Shown here: piece after piece, positions 39,115-47,581 of the stretch
Numbering within the stretch: position 1 is the first letter of the stretch
How the letters are laid out: every line of letters starts with the position of its first letter
Assembly: GCA_028554795.2 (NCBI GenBank)
Contig: CM068831.1
Span: 67,989,982 to 68,053,981 of the forward strand
Direction: 5' to 3'
From: Sinohyriopsis cumingii
Lineage: Eukaryota > Mollusca > Bivalvia > Unionida > Unionidae
Length of the DNA stretch: 64,000 nucleotides
Notes under the pieces: model-generated
What the model saw: the letters and a program-made list of their open reading frames with translations, nothing else
Told to the model about the DNA's origin: nothing
Databases searched by the model: none
Made by a program: the position numbers and the translations under genes

Positions 39115-41500
39115 AAAAATAATAATAATAATAATGAGATAATAATAATGAGGACTTTGTATAGCGCCTAATCTTTAGAAACTCTAAGCGCTTTACAACA
39201 TTAAACAACACTTATAAGATATATATAAAAAAAACATATAACATGATATTATTACAAACACAAACACCATGAAATTAGAAAACATTAAAAAAACATGCTG
39301 AGAATATTTAAGGTAGGAAACATTATTAGGTCTTTAAGTTTGTTCTTGCAGTCGAAATAAGTGAGTTTTGAGAGCACTCTTCAATGTAATCACTGTGTCT
39401 TTGTGTCTAACTTCAGTGGGCAATTCATTCAACGTTGCTGGGCCCTGGTATGCAAAAGAACGCTGTCCATATGACTTTGTTTTCATAGTGGGAATAATGA
39501 GTATACGATTGTCAGAAGAGGAGCGTAAGTATCTTGCTGGTGTGTACACATGGGTGAGGTCGGATAGGTATGTTGGACTAGAGTCTGACAGTGAAACGTA
39601 GTACAGAGAACAAATTTTGTGTTTGATTCTGGATCGAATGGATAGCCAGTGTAGGGCACAAAGCAGCGGGGAGGTGTGCTCTGATCGTGGTAATCTAAGT
39701 ATGATCGAAGCAGCTGTGTTTTGAACCTTTTGAAGTTTTTGGAGTAGATATTGAGTTGAACCAGACAGAACTGAACTACAATAGTCCAGTCTTGAAAGTA
39801 CTAATGAACACACAAGTGTTTTAGTGGCATCAACTGAAAGATATTTGCGAATGGAGCTGATGCGTCTCAGCTCAAGATATGCAGCCTTGCATATGTTCAT
39901 GACATGTTGGTGCAATGTGAGAGTACTGTCCAGAGTAACACCTAGGTTTCGTACTGATTGTGTGAATTTAATGTTGGTGTTGCTGATATTTATTGTTTGA
40001 GGTAAAGGATGTGAATGAGAAAGTCTTTGTGTTATGATCAGAATGGCCTCGGTTTTGTCATCATTCATCTGCAGCTTGTTACATGTCATCAATGATTTCA
40101 CATCAGAAATGCACCTCTCTACACCTTGGATGGTAGCATCAACTTCAGTTGAGTGGCTAGATTTGTATATTTGGGTGTCATCAGCTTACAACTGGTGAGA
40201 CACTGGATGATGATCTATGACACTTGGGAGCGGCTGAGTGTATAGAATGAAGAGAACAGGCCCAAGAACATAGATCAACTCGGCTGGAGTGTATTCCATT
40301 TGCAGACACAATTTGTGTCCTGTTGACCAAGTAGGACTTGAACCACAGTAAAGCTGTATCATGAATGCCAAATACATGCTGGAGACGGTGAAGTAATATA
40401 TAATGGTCTTTTGTGTCAAATGCTGCAGACAAATCAAGGAGGGTGAGGACTGTAATCTTTCCGCTATCCAAAGCAGAGAGAATGTCATTAACTACTTTTA
40501 GAAAAGTAGTTTCAGTACTGTGGCAAGGGCGATATGCAGATTGTACATTGCTAAAAAGACTGTTTGAATTCAGATGAGATACAAGCTGGGATAGAACAAC
40601 CGTTTCTAAGATTTTTTATATGAATGGGACTCTGGGAGATTAGAAACTGGGCGGTAGTTTTTTAAATCGTTATGGTCTAGTGTTGGTTTCTTCAGCAGAG
40701 GCTTTACAATGGCAGTTTTGAAAAATGATGGAAATCCCCCTGATGAGAGAGAGGTATTAATAACATCGGTTAGTGAAGGCAATACTGGATCTAAGCACTC
40801 AAGCAGCAGTGATGTTACAATTGGATCAAGTTCACATGACTTTGGTGCACTTTTCATCAGGATTGTACGTACGAAATCTATAGAGACAGGTTCAAATGAT
40901 GCTAATGGTTGCCGCTCAAATTCTATATCCCAACTGTATGGTGACGACGAGTCAATTGAAATTGTGGTATCAAGCTTGTCTCTAATGGTTTGTACTTTGT
41001 CACGGAAGAAATGTGCCAACATGTCCGGAAGGTCGACTGGAGAGAAGGTAGTTGGAAGTGGTGTAGATTTGTTCCTTGGCATTAGATTGTTAGTAATCTC
41101 GAAGAGCTCTTTGCAGCTGGAACTTTCCATGATCTGAGTAGTGTAGTGGGCTGATTTCACTGCATGGACTATATTTGTGACATTCTTCTTAGCGGCTTCA
41201 TAGATTTGCTTATGAATAGTGAGTCTGGTGGAAAGCCAAAGCCTTTCAGCTTTACGGCGGTCTCTTTTAGCAGTGCGAAGCTGGTCCCTAACACTGCTAT
41301 ACCATGGAGAACACTTTTGAATTGATACTCCGCACTTGGTAGCTGGGGCAAGTATGTCGAGCAATGAACGCAGGCAGTTATCGAGTTGTTCTGCTGTAGG
41401 AGGTAAGCAAGTTGTTAGGTTTGCTTGGATGTCATGCATTAGTTTGGTTCTATTTATCATACAGAGAATAACTTTTTTTAAATATCGCACTATTTTTCTT
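39115..41500 (-). mobile_element. Decayed, 5'-truncated LINE (CR1/L2/jockey-like)
   Basis: On the minus strand, fragments of one non-LTR retrotransposon ORF2 lie in order: 41490-40606 (endonuclease/RT linker, ending with the RT entry motif KNYRPVSNL), 40471-40181 (LLDLSAAFDTKDH, the RT palm), a disrupted stretch at about 40185-40150 that still encodes ADDTQIYKSS (the RT active-site box, YADD with its first residue lost), and 40101-39334 (MNDDKTEAIL, VRNLGVTLDSTLT and the C-terminal region). Frameshifts separate the pieces. The 3' end is an (ATT/AAT)n tract at 39117-39150 preceded by GCGCTATACAAAGTC, as in CR1/L2-group tails. No apurinic endonuclease is visible, so it is 5'-truncated and inactive. 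Confidence 0.9.
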
Positions 41501-43945
41501 CGATATCACCATCATATTAATTATGTATACTATGACTAACTTAAAGTCGTAAATGTCAATTTTCGTTGATTTATTCAAAATTGAAAAAGTCCATTTTCGT
41601 GCACATAAAAAACAAATTTCATTTAGGCCTAACCTTTTGGCATACGAATTCATCATCATCTAGAAATAGATTATATCGATGTTGCAACTACGCAAAATTG
41701 TATTTTCACGAACAACAACCTAAGTTATCAAACATCCTCCCACCCCAACAAAAATAAAATAAATGGTCATTGCCATTTGAGACAGTCCTATCTATTGAGG
41801 CCATACGTCCTTGTATTCAGGCGGTTCGAAAGATGAAGGCAACGTTGGAGCAACTGTGGTAACATTCCATGGCACCATCTCGAGACTGTTACCAGCCTCC
41901 ATTTTTACTACGGAAATGGTAGACATAATCAGATCTTTTTAAGTCCATGAAATCCTCTGAAATAGAGACCAATCTTGTTATCTTTTCTCATTCCCTTTCC
42001 ACGCTGAAAGTAAAACCCTAAATTTGACCCGTTAATATCGCGGATCTTAAAGGAATATATTTGGCTCAATTTGGAATAAAATATCATGTACTGCACAATG
42101 ACTTTGGTACTTGGAATAATAAAAGGGCCGACCACACAGTCGAAAGATTGTTCTTTTATCTTTAGCAAAGTACGTGGAATGAAAACTGTTAAATCGCAAA
42201 GCTGTTGTAGTAATGAACTAATCGCGTCTAGGATACAAGTACCCGTTATAGGACACATATACTCGACTCATCCATACCACCTGAAAGGTGAACACGGACA
42301 AGGGTACATATCCTGTTAGAGTGTAAACTGAAACACATCCTTGTCAAGCCTATCGAACGTGACCTTGTTAGAAATATGTTTTTCTCTTATGAACTAAGAC
42401 TTTAAGATGATATATCTCCCAATCAAATCTTTGACATGTGGAAGGAATGCGTTTAAAATAACAATAATGCTGAACATTTAGTTTTAAGGATTTCCCACTG
42501 TTATCCTTTATTTTGCATATATTTTTATATAATGTTAACATTTTCACCTTTTATCTTGTACTACTGCAAAACGTTTGTTTTGGAATGCTTTATCTTACTC
42601 ATTTGTTAAAAAAATGCAATTCCTTGACATTTTATGATTTAATCGGCACACTAATACCCGTATAATGTTGATATCCCATAAAGCGCTAATACATACCGTC
42701 ACACATATTCACGTGCACCTAGGTGCAGGTGTGTTGACTTAAATATACCTTCAGATAGAGAGAAAAAAGAGGGGAATACGACATTGATGCACACAAATAC
42801 TTTAGACTAATTTTGAAAGGGGGAGGGGTATTTCGGCTCTACCATTCCTTGTCTTTATATGGATTTCGGGGCTTTTGGTGACTTTTTTTTAAAATAAGTA
42901 AATAAAATAAATAACTTGACCTGCCTTTGTCATGGTGATTCATTAAAAAATATCGAGATTAATTTCTTTAGAAGGTTACAAGCGGCATTTGAACCACGCA
43001 ATATGAATTGTTGGAAACTTATTTTAAGCTATGACTCATATTCTGTTGTAATTCGCTTCCTCCTTACACCTACGCTTCACTGTTAAATGGTGTGACGTTT
43101 CGTGCCGAGTTAGGTTTTATCACATTGGTATATTCTTGTTGGGAGTATTAAAAAAATATAAAAGTTCATTTGTTCAATTAAATATGTAGCAGGAAGTATA
43201 TTGTAGAATGTGCGAAATATTGATCAAAACCTTAATAAATCCCTCGTCGTTTGACTAGTGCTTCCACCGTCTGTCTTACAGCATGATTTCATGTTTAGAA
43301 ATGTTTTGCGGGAGTACGCTTTTATTTTTATTTTTAACAAATAGTACATGTCTGTACAAGTAAATATTGGCTGATTTTAAATTGTTTACTTGTATATGCA
43401 CACCAACGCACACAACATTACATATTTCCACCGTGAGATAGAGAACGAAATGCAGTGAAATCCTACTCGTTAAATTTTGTTCACATTTCCAAACAAAAGA
43501 CTACTCTGGACGACATTGAAAAATCCCTTCCCTTAACTTCGCTTTCAGAAGTAACCTCCTAGCATATAACACATGCGCACGACAAGAAATCTCTCATCTC
43601 CCTCTACTGTTGTCCTTTCTAAACAGGTTTCACTATAACATTCTTCATGCATTGACCCACCTTTCTACTGCAGCCGTAGCTTGATCTTGTATTTGGTTCG
43701 TCTCAACTTCATCGTAAATATTAATTAACACGACTTTTGATTATTTAAGATAAAAACGAGATGTTGGATTAAATGTTGGGACACTTTAGGTACATCATTT
43801 TATTGTATGCTCTCGCCCTGAATATGACAAGAACGTGTAGTGTGAAGCTTATCCATCTGGTACATGCTTATTTACGTACCAAGATTCTTGTACGTGCAAA
43901 CTACTCGCGCTTTTTTCCATGGACTGTGTTAAAACTTCCCAGATA
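41501..43945. other. Intergenic stretch
   Basis: No supported gene. A minus-strand open frame at 41802-41933 gives 44 residues ending PPEYKDVWPQ that looks somewhat protein-like, and an acceptor-like polypyrimidine-AG lies upstream, but frames do not join cleanly. Confidence 0.35.
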
Positions 43946-44616
43946 CAGGGCCGGCGCTACCATATAGGAAAACTAGGCAGCCGCCTAGGGCACTGATTTC
44001 AGGGGGCGCATTTCTCCAAATCAACAACAGTTTTGAAAAATAAATAAATAAATTTCAGTTTTATTGAGGGTAGTTTTTTATCCTGGTTTATTTCATACAG
44101 GGACAAATATTCGGGTAAATTCAGTCTGACCGAATCACCAGGCTGACCGGAACAAGCAAAATGAGTGAGTGAAAATCGCGCGTATACGAAACTTTCTGGA
44201 CGTAATTACTTTCGCGTGTTTTTATAGGTCACGAGTTTTTCCGTGGAATCACGCGTACATGAAACCTTCAGTTTGCCGCGGAAACCAAACTAAGGGGGTT
44301 AACTCCTTGTTTTAATGGTATAAACAAGGAATGAAGTGACCTGTGTGGGGTATTTAAATGTCCATCTTTATGTTTGTTTATTCTTGTCTTAATTTTGCAA
44401 ATGAAATAGTATAAAGTAGTGCTTTTTGGGGGGTATCCGGACATTTGAGCACAGAGGGGTCATTTTTTTTTTAAATTACCATTGGTCTGTGCTCAAATGT
44501 TGAATTTTTTTTTAAGAAATGTATTGTTTATAAATTTTGAAATTGATATTTTCCGGGGGTGGGGGCGCCAGAATCTATCCTTGCCTAGGGCGCCAGATAG
44601 TCTGGCGCCGGCCCTG
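43946..44616. mobile_element. Non-autonomous hAT element, 671 bp
   Basis: Left end CAGGGCCGGCGCTACC and right end (minus strand) CAGGGCCGGCGCCAGAC form terminal inverted repeats; subterminal blocks CTAGGCAGCCGCCTAGGGC and GCCTAGGGCGCC are also related. An exact 8-bp target duplication CCCAGATA flanks it (43938-43945 and 44617-44624). No transposase. Confidence 0.93.
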
Positions 44617-44624
44617 CCCAGATA

Positions 44625-45290
44625 TTAATGATATGGAGTCAGCATGTGCATATTTTTCTGTCCTCTCTCTCCCTGGTGTGTTACTAATTCTGGTTTCTGC
44701 AACACGTCCCACGGGTTTTGACGAAATGCCATGGAACTTGGCAGCCACTATGGACATTAGATCAGCATTCGTATATCGTTACATCGTCACACTCTAATGC
44801 GTTTTCCAGAAACTTCGCAGTCACGTATTCATTGAGCAACGTTATATGTTTATTAGTCAGTGCGATTTTTGTCTTATCATCAATTTGTTTTAAGAATGAT
44901 AAAAGGTTTTGTTGTTATTGTAGGGTTTAACGCCATTTTCAGCACAAGATAGGCTATAAACCACTCGGCCAATCAGGGCCCCTAAACGATAAGGTAGCCT
45001 GTGTACAAAAGAAACAAATCGCATTGAATATGATTAATCCAAAACACATACCAACAGTGACATTTAGCATCGTTATAATCTTTTACTGCACGTCAGCAAC
45101 CTTTTCAATTATTGTACCAGTGTTTGCAATTAAAATTTATTTCCTATGGCCAGCAGGTAATCCAAATATAGTTAGTATTTTGCGACTTGGTCTAGACACA
45201 CCAGGATGGTCCCAACGGTCGATTTCTATCTGGTCTTTGATACAATTATATTTCAGTCTATACAAAGGTTGGTAGTAGTTAAGGGGGATA
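44625..45290. other. Intergenic stretch with SINE fragment
   Basis: Contains a minus-strand fragment of the first SINE family at 44925-44995 (GTAGGGTTTAACGCCATTTT...CTCGGCC...GGGCCCC) with the middle deleted. No gene recognised. Confidence 0.5.
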
Positions 45291-45304
45291 CTATACGTAC
45301 AATG

Positions 45305-45497
45305 GGAATTAGCATTACAGACCCCCCTTGGGTCAATATACGTACAAGGGAAATTTAACATGGCGAAAAATCGTGGGTCAATATACGTACAAGGGAATTT
45401 AACATGGCTAAAAATCGTGGGTCAATATACGTACAAGGGGAATTTAACATGGCTAAAAATCGTGGGTCAATATACGTACAAGGGGAATTTAACATGG
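45305..45497. repeat. 44-45-bp direct repeats, about four copies
   Basis: Units of GGTCAATATACGTACAAGGG + GAATTTAACATGGCTAAAAA + TCGTG. They lie just outside the first gene of the Polinton-like element and may be part of its terminal or subterminal repeat; the other end is outside the window, so this cannot be checked here. The open frame running through them is an artefact. Confidence 0.85.
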
Positions 45498-45551
45498 GAT
45501 TTTTTTTTTAAAAAAAATTTAAAAAAAGGGGTAGGCAATTGAAAAGTCATT

Positions 45552-45588
45552 CTCTTTTCGAGAAATATGGCTGGCCCTGAAAAGGGCC
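45552..45588 (-). terminator. Histone-type 3' stem-loop and downstream element (minus)
   Basis: Minus strand 45588-45573 reads GGCCCT-TTTC-AGGGCC, a perfect 6-bp stem with a 4-nt TTTC loop, then AGCCA, then the purine-rich CTCGAAAAGAGAAT 8-20 nt on. This matches the metazoan replication-dependent histone mRNA 3' end (stem-loop, ACCCA, HDE). It starts 8 nt after the stop codon of the gene at 45596-45856. Confidence 0.85.
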
Positions 45589-45595
45589 TTTGGGT

Positions 45596-45856
45596 TTATG
45601 TTAATGTATTCATTAACATAAATGGCACCGCATTGGTCTTCTTCTTGTCCTTAGGCTGCGTCTCACTGTTGGCCCGTAAATTAGCACTCTTTTCAGGCAT
45701 CCTTTGTCTTTCAACGTAGATCCTACGTATCCACAGGCTGGTGTTTGTCCTGTGGACAATGGTCCACTTGGTCCACTTGGATCGGACATACATGAGCATG
45801 TCCGTCCTGAACATCATCGTTGACACAAGCGTTGAAGAGTGCACATCGGTCCACAT
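45596..45856 (-). CDS. Small Met/Arg-rich protein of unknown function (element gene, histone-type 3' end)
   Basis: The minus-strand ORF encodes 86 residues starting MWTDVHSSTLVSTMMF. The N-terminal half is rich in Met, Thr and Trp; the C-terminal half is basic and hydrophilic (RRIYVERQRMPEKSANLRAN, then KDKKKT). A TATA box (TATAAATA, 45908-45901) lies 45 nt upstream of the ATG, and the stop codon is 8 nt before the histone-type stem-loop. No signal peptide, zinc site or known fold is recognised, and it does not align by eye with H2A, H2B, H3, H4 or H1. It is divergent from the gene at 46076 and shares its promoter region. Gene reality is supported by the promoter and 3' end; function unknown. 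Confidence 0.6.
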   Translation of the reverse strand: MWTDVHSSTLVSTMMFRTDMLMYVRSKWTKWTIVHRTNTSLWIRRIYVERQRMPEKSANLRANSETQPKDKKKTNAVPFMLMNTLT

Positions 45857-46075
45857 GTTGAGGCGCCGAGAACAGGTGAATCAATGCAGTGAACTGCGCT
45901 TATTTATAGGTAGAGGAAGGATTGAAACGGATTGAGTTCATTCACCAATCGGAACACGCGTTACAAAATTCAGTCAGCTCGCATCCAATCCGAAGAGAGC
46001 AGTCTATGACGTCAGTTGGTCTATATAGATTCGCTAGCGCTTGTGTGCAGTCAATCTATACGACAGTGATTCAAC
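45857..46075. promoter_or_regulatory. Divergent promoter with TATA, CCAAT and CRE sites
   Basis: Between the two divergent genes: TATAAATA on the minus strand at 45901-45908; CCAAT at 45945-45949 and 45985-45989; a palindromic TGACGTCA (CRE/ATF) at 46007-46014; and TATATAG at 46022-46028, 48 nt before the plus-strand ATG. The combination of paired CCAAT boxes, TATA boxes and histone-type 3' ends on both products resembles divergent histone gene pairs. Confidence 0.75.
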
Positions 46076-46656
46076 ATGACGGAAATTCAGAAAACGATCC
46101 ATTGGGGTGCACCAACAGGGGAGACTGCCCAAGGGAACCCGGACTTACTTTCAGAAGAGGTGAATTGGGATTTTGTCGATTTTCTCTCCTCGCAAGAATT
46201 TGTTCCGGAACCTTCGTTACCTTCTTCATTACCGCAAGTGGAGAATTTTAGACAGAGACAGAAAGAAGAATTGAAGAAATTTATACAACGACAAAAGGAG
46301 CGGAACAAGCTTTTCTCCTACAGCAACAGCAGCAAGAAGAAGAGGTAAGAAAAAAACAACAGCAACAACAGCAAAGAGAAGTATCAGCAAAGAAACAAGA
46401 GGGTGAAAATCAAACGGTCACGGTACTGTTGGACATTTTAGCGGAGTTAAGAAGTCTGAAACAAATGTATCAGACTTCTTTATTACGACCGAAGAGAATA
46501 CGACCTTCCCGAGCTAAACACGTCAACCCTGTGACTAAGCCTACCGTACCACCCTTAGTGATTTCAACCCAATCATCATCATCATCAACATTACGCAGTC
46601 CAGAAGTAGGCCTTGGCCGTGGCAAAGGCTTAAGGCAGTTAAAGTTGATTACTTAA
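46076..46656 (+). CDS. Gln-rich coiled-coil protein, frameshifted (histone-type 3' end)
   Basis: ATG at 46076 lies 48 nt after a TATA box. The first frame encodes an acidic N-terminus (MTEIQKTIHWGAPTGETAQG) then a charged helix (FRQRQKEELKKFIQRQKER) and stops at 46348. A different frame continues from about 46310 with a CAG/CAA-rich glutamine tract, EEE/KK-rich segments, a leucine heptad-like stretch (LLDILAELRSLKQMY) and a Ser/Pro/basic tail ending at 46656. I infer one gene of roughly 190 residues split by a one-base shift around 46310-46316. The product is likely a coiled-coil protein; no known family. The histone-type stem-loop follows 27 nt after the stop. A related layout (acidic helix, Gln tract, Ser-rich tail, stem-loop) is seen in the gene at 63103. 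Confidence 0.6.
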
Positions 46657-46673
46657 ACTCACCCCTACACCGA

Positions 46674-46722
46674 AATAAAAAAGACCCTTTTCAGGGCCAC
46701 TCACATTTCTCGAAAAGAAATA
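46674..46722 (+). terminator. Histone-type 3' stem-loop with nearby AATAAA
   Basis: GACCCT-TTTC-AGGGCC at 46683-46698 (6-bp stem with one A-C mismatch at the second pair), then ACTCA, then CTCGAAAAGAAAT at 46710-46722 as a histone downstream element. An AATAAA at 46674-46679 precedes it, so polyadenylation is an alternative. Confidence 0.8.
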
Positions 46723-46953
46723 CAATTTCAATTTGCCAATAACTCAAAAAAAAATAATAAACCAACCCATTTTACCCTTATAGTACGTGTCTGTGTATGA
46801 GTGCGTGAGTGTAGCTTCTTATTTTAAAATCAAAACTCAAAGACACTTACCTTATATCATTAATTTATTCTTTTATCCATTGTTACAATCCAATTGACAA
46901 TTCACAACAGAACACTTTAATATAAAGTTCATACACTTCTTCTTTCTCCTTGT
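46723..46953. other. Convergent 3' regions
   Basis: Contains CAATTTGCCAAT at about 46737-46748 (shared with the 63.5 kb 3' region), a GT-rich stretch, and a minus-strand AATAAA (plus 46864-46869) that should serve the zinc-knuckle gene. No coding sequence. Confidence 0.6.
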
Positions 46954-47447
46954 TTAGTCTCTCTGTTTTTTGAATTTCTTCACCGTGTTTTCCTCATTTT
47001 CTTCCCTTCTTCTTTTCTTCTCCTGTTTCTTTGCCTCTTGTAAATAGAATTGTCTTCTTTCTTCCTCTTCTTCCTCTGAAGAATCCCTCTCTTCTTCCGA
47101 AGAATCCCTCTCTTCTTCTGAAGAATTCCTCTCTTCTTCTGAAGAATTCCTCTTTTTTTCTGACTCCTCTTGTTTCTTTTTTGGGCAATCTGGAGACCAA
47201 TGTCCTTTTTCTTTACAATAATAACAGGTATCTTGACTTTTGTCTTTTTTAGCCCCTGTTTTTTTTTTTTTTTTTGACGGTCTGGACACTCTGAAGACCA
47301 ATGCCCTTTCTTCTGACAGATATAGCAAGTATCTTGACTTTTATCTCGAAAGGAAGGAGAGTAGTCCGTGGGCTGGTCTGAAGAGAATTTTCTAATGACC
47401 CCTCGCAAAGCTCTGACGAAACGTTCGATTTGGTTAGTCTCTTCCAT
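46954..47447 (-). CDS. CCHC zinc-knuckle protein with acidic repeats, frameshifted at poly(A)
   Basis: ATG at 47447-47445 on the minus strand, 54 nt downstream of TATATAAAAG. The N-terminus (MEETNQIERFVRALRGVIRK) is a short helix; then a first CX2CX4HX4C knuckle (CYICQKKGHWSSEC), a lysine run encoded by 17 consecutive A (plus 47259-47275), and in a shifted frame a second knuckle (CYYCKEKGHWSPDC), four repeats of SSEEER-type acidic/serine units and a basic Lys/Arg-rich end, stopping at 46954. The two knuckles and their KSQDTCY lead-ins are near duplicates. CCHC knuckles bind single-stranded nucleic acid in gag and cellular RNA-binding proteins; here a replication or packaging role is only an inference. 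The frame break falls exactly in the poly(A), so slippage, sequencing error or mutation are all possible. Confidence 0.75.
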
Positions 47448-47581
47448 CGTTGTGCTCGGCTTGAGAGTGAAATGAATAGTGAAACGACAAGACACACACC
47501 CTTTTATATACGCTGGTCTGCTATGACTATAAATTAGTCTATGGTGGTTAAACTTGAGTCATTTGACGTTTTGCACTCAAG
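47448..47581. promoter_or_regulatory. Divergent promoter between zinc-knuckle and polymerase genes
   Basis: TATATAAAAG on the minus strand (47510-47501) points left; TATAAAT at 47528-47534 points right, 48 nt before the polymerase ATG at 47582. Confidence 0.75.

Noticed and set aside
41802-42258. Host exon on the minus strand (PPEYKDVWPQ end)
   Set aside because: The possible acceptor does not join a clean frame and no family is recognisable; left as intergenic.
45360-45542. 60-residue frame with GQYTYKGNLTWLKIV repeats
   Set aside because: Artefact of the 44-45-bp direct repeats.
45596-45856. Core histone gene, because of the stem-loop and divergent promoter
   Set aside because: The translated sequence lacks any recognisable histone-fold motif of H2A, H2B, H3 or H4.
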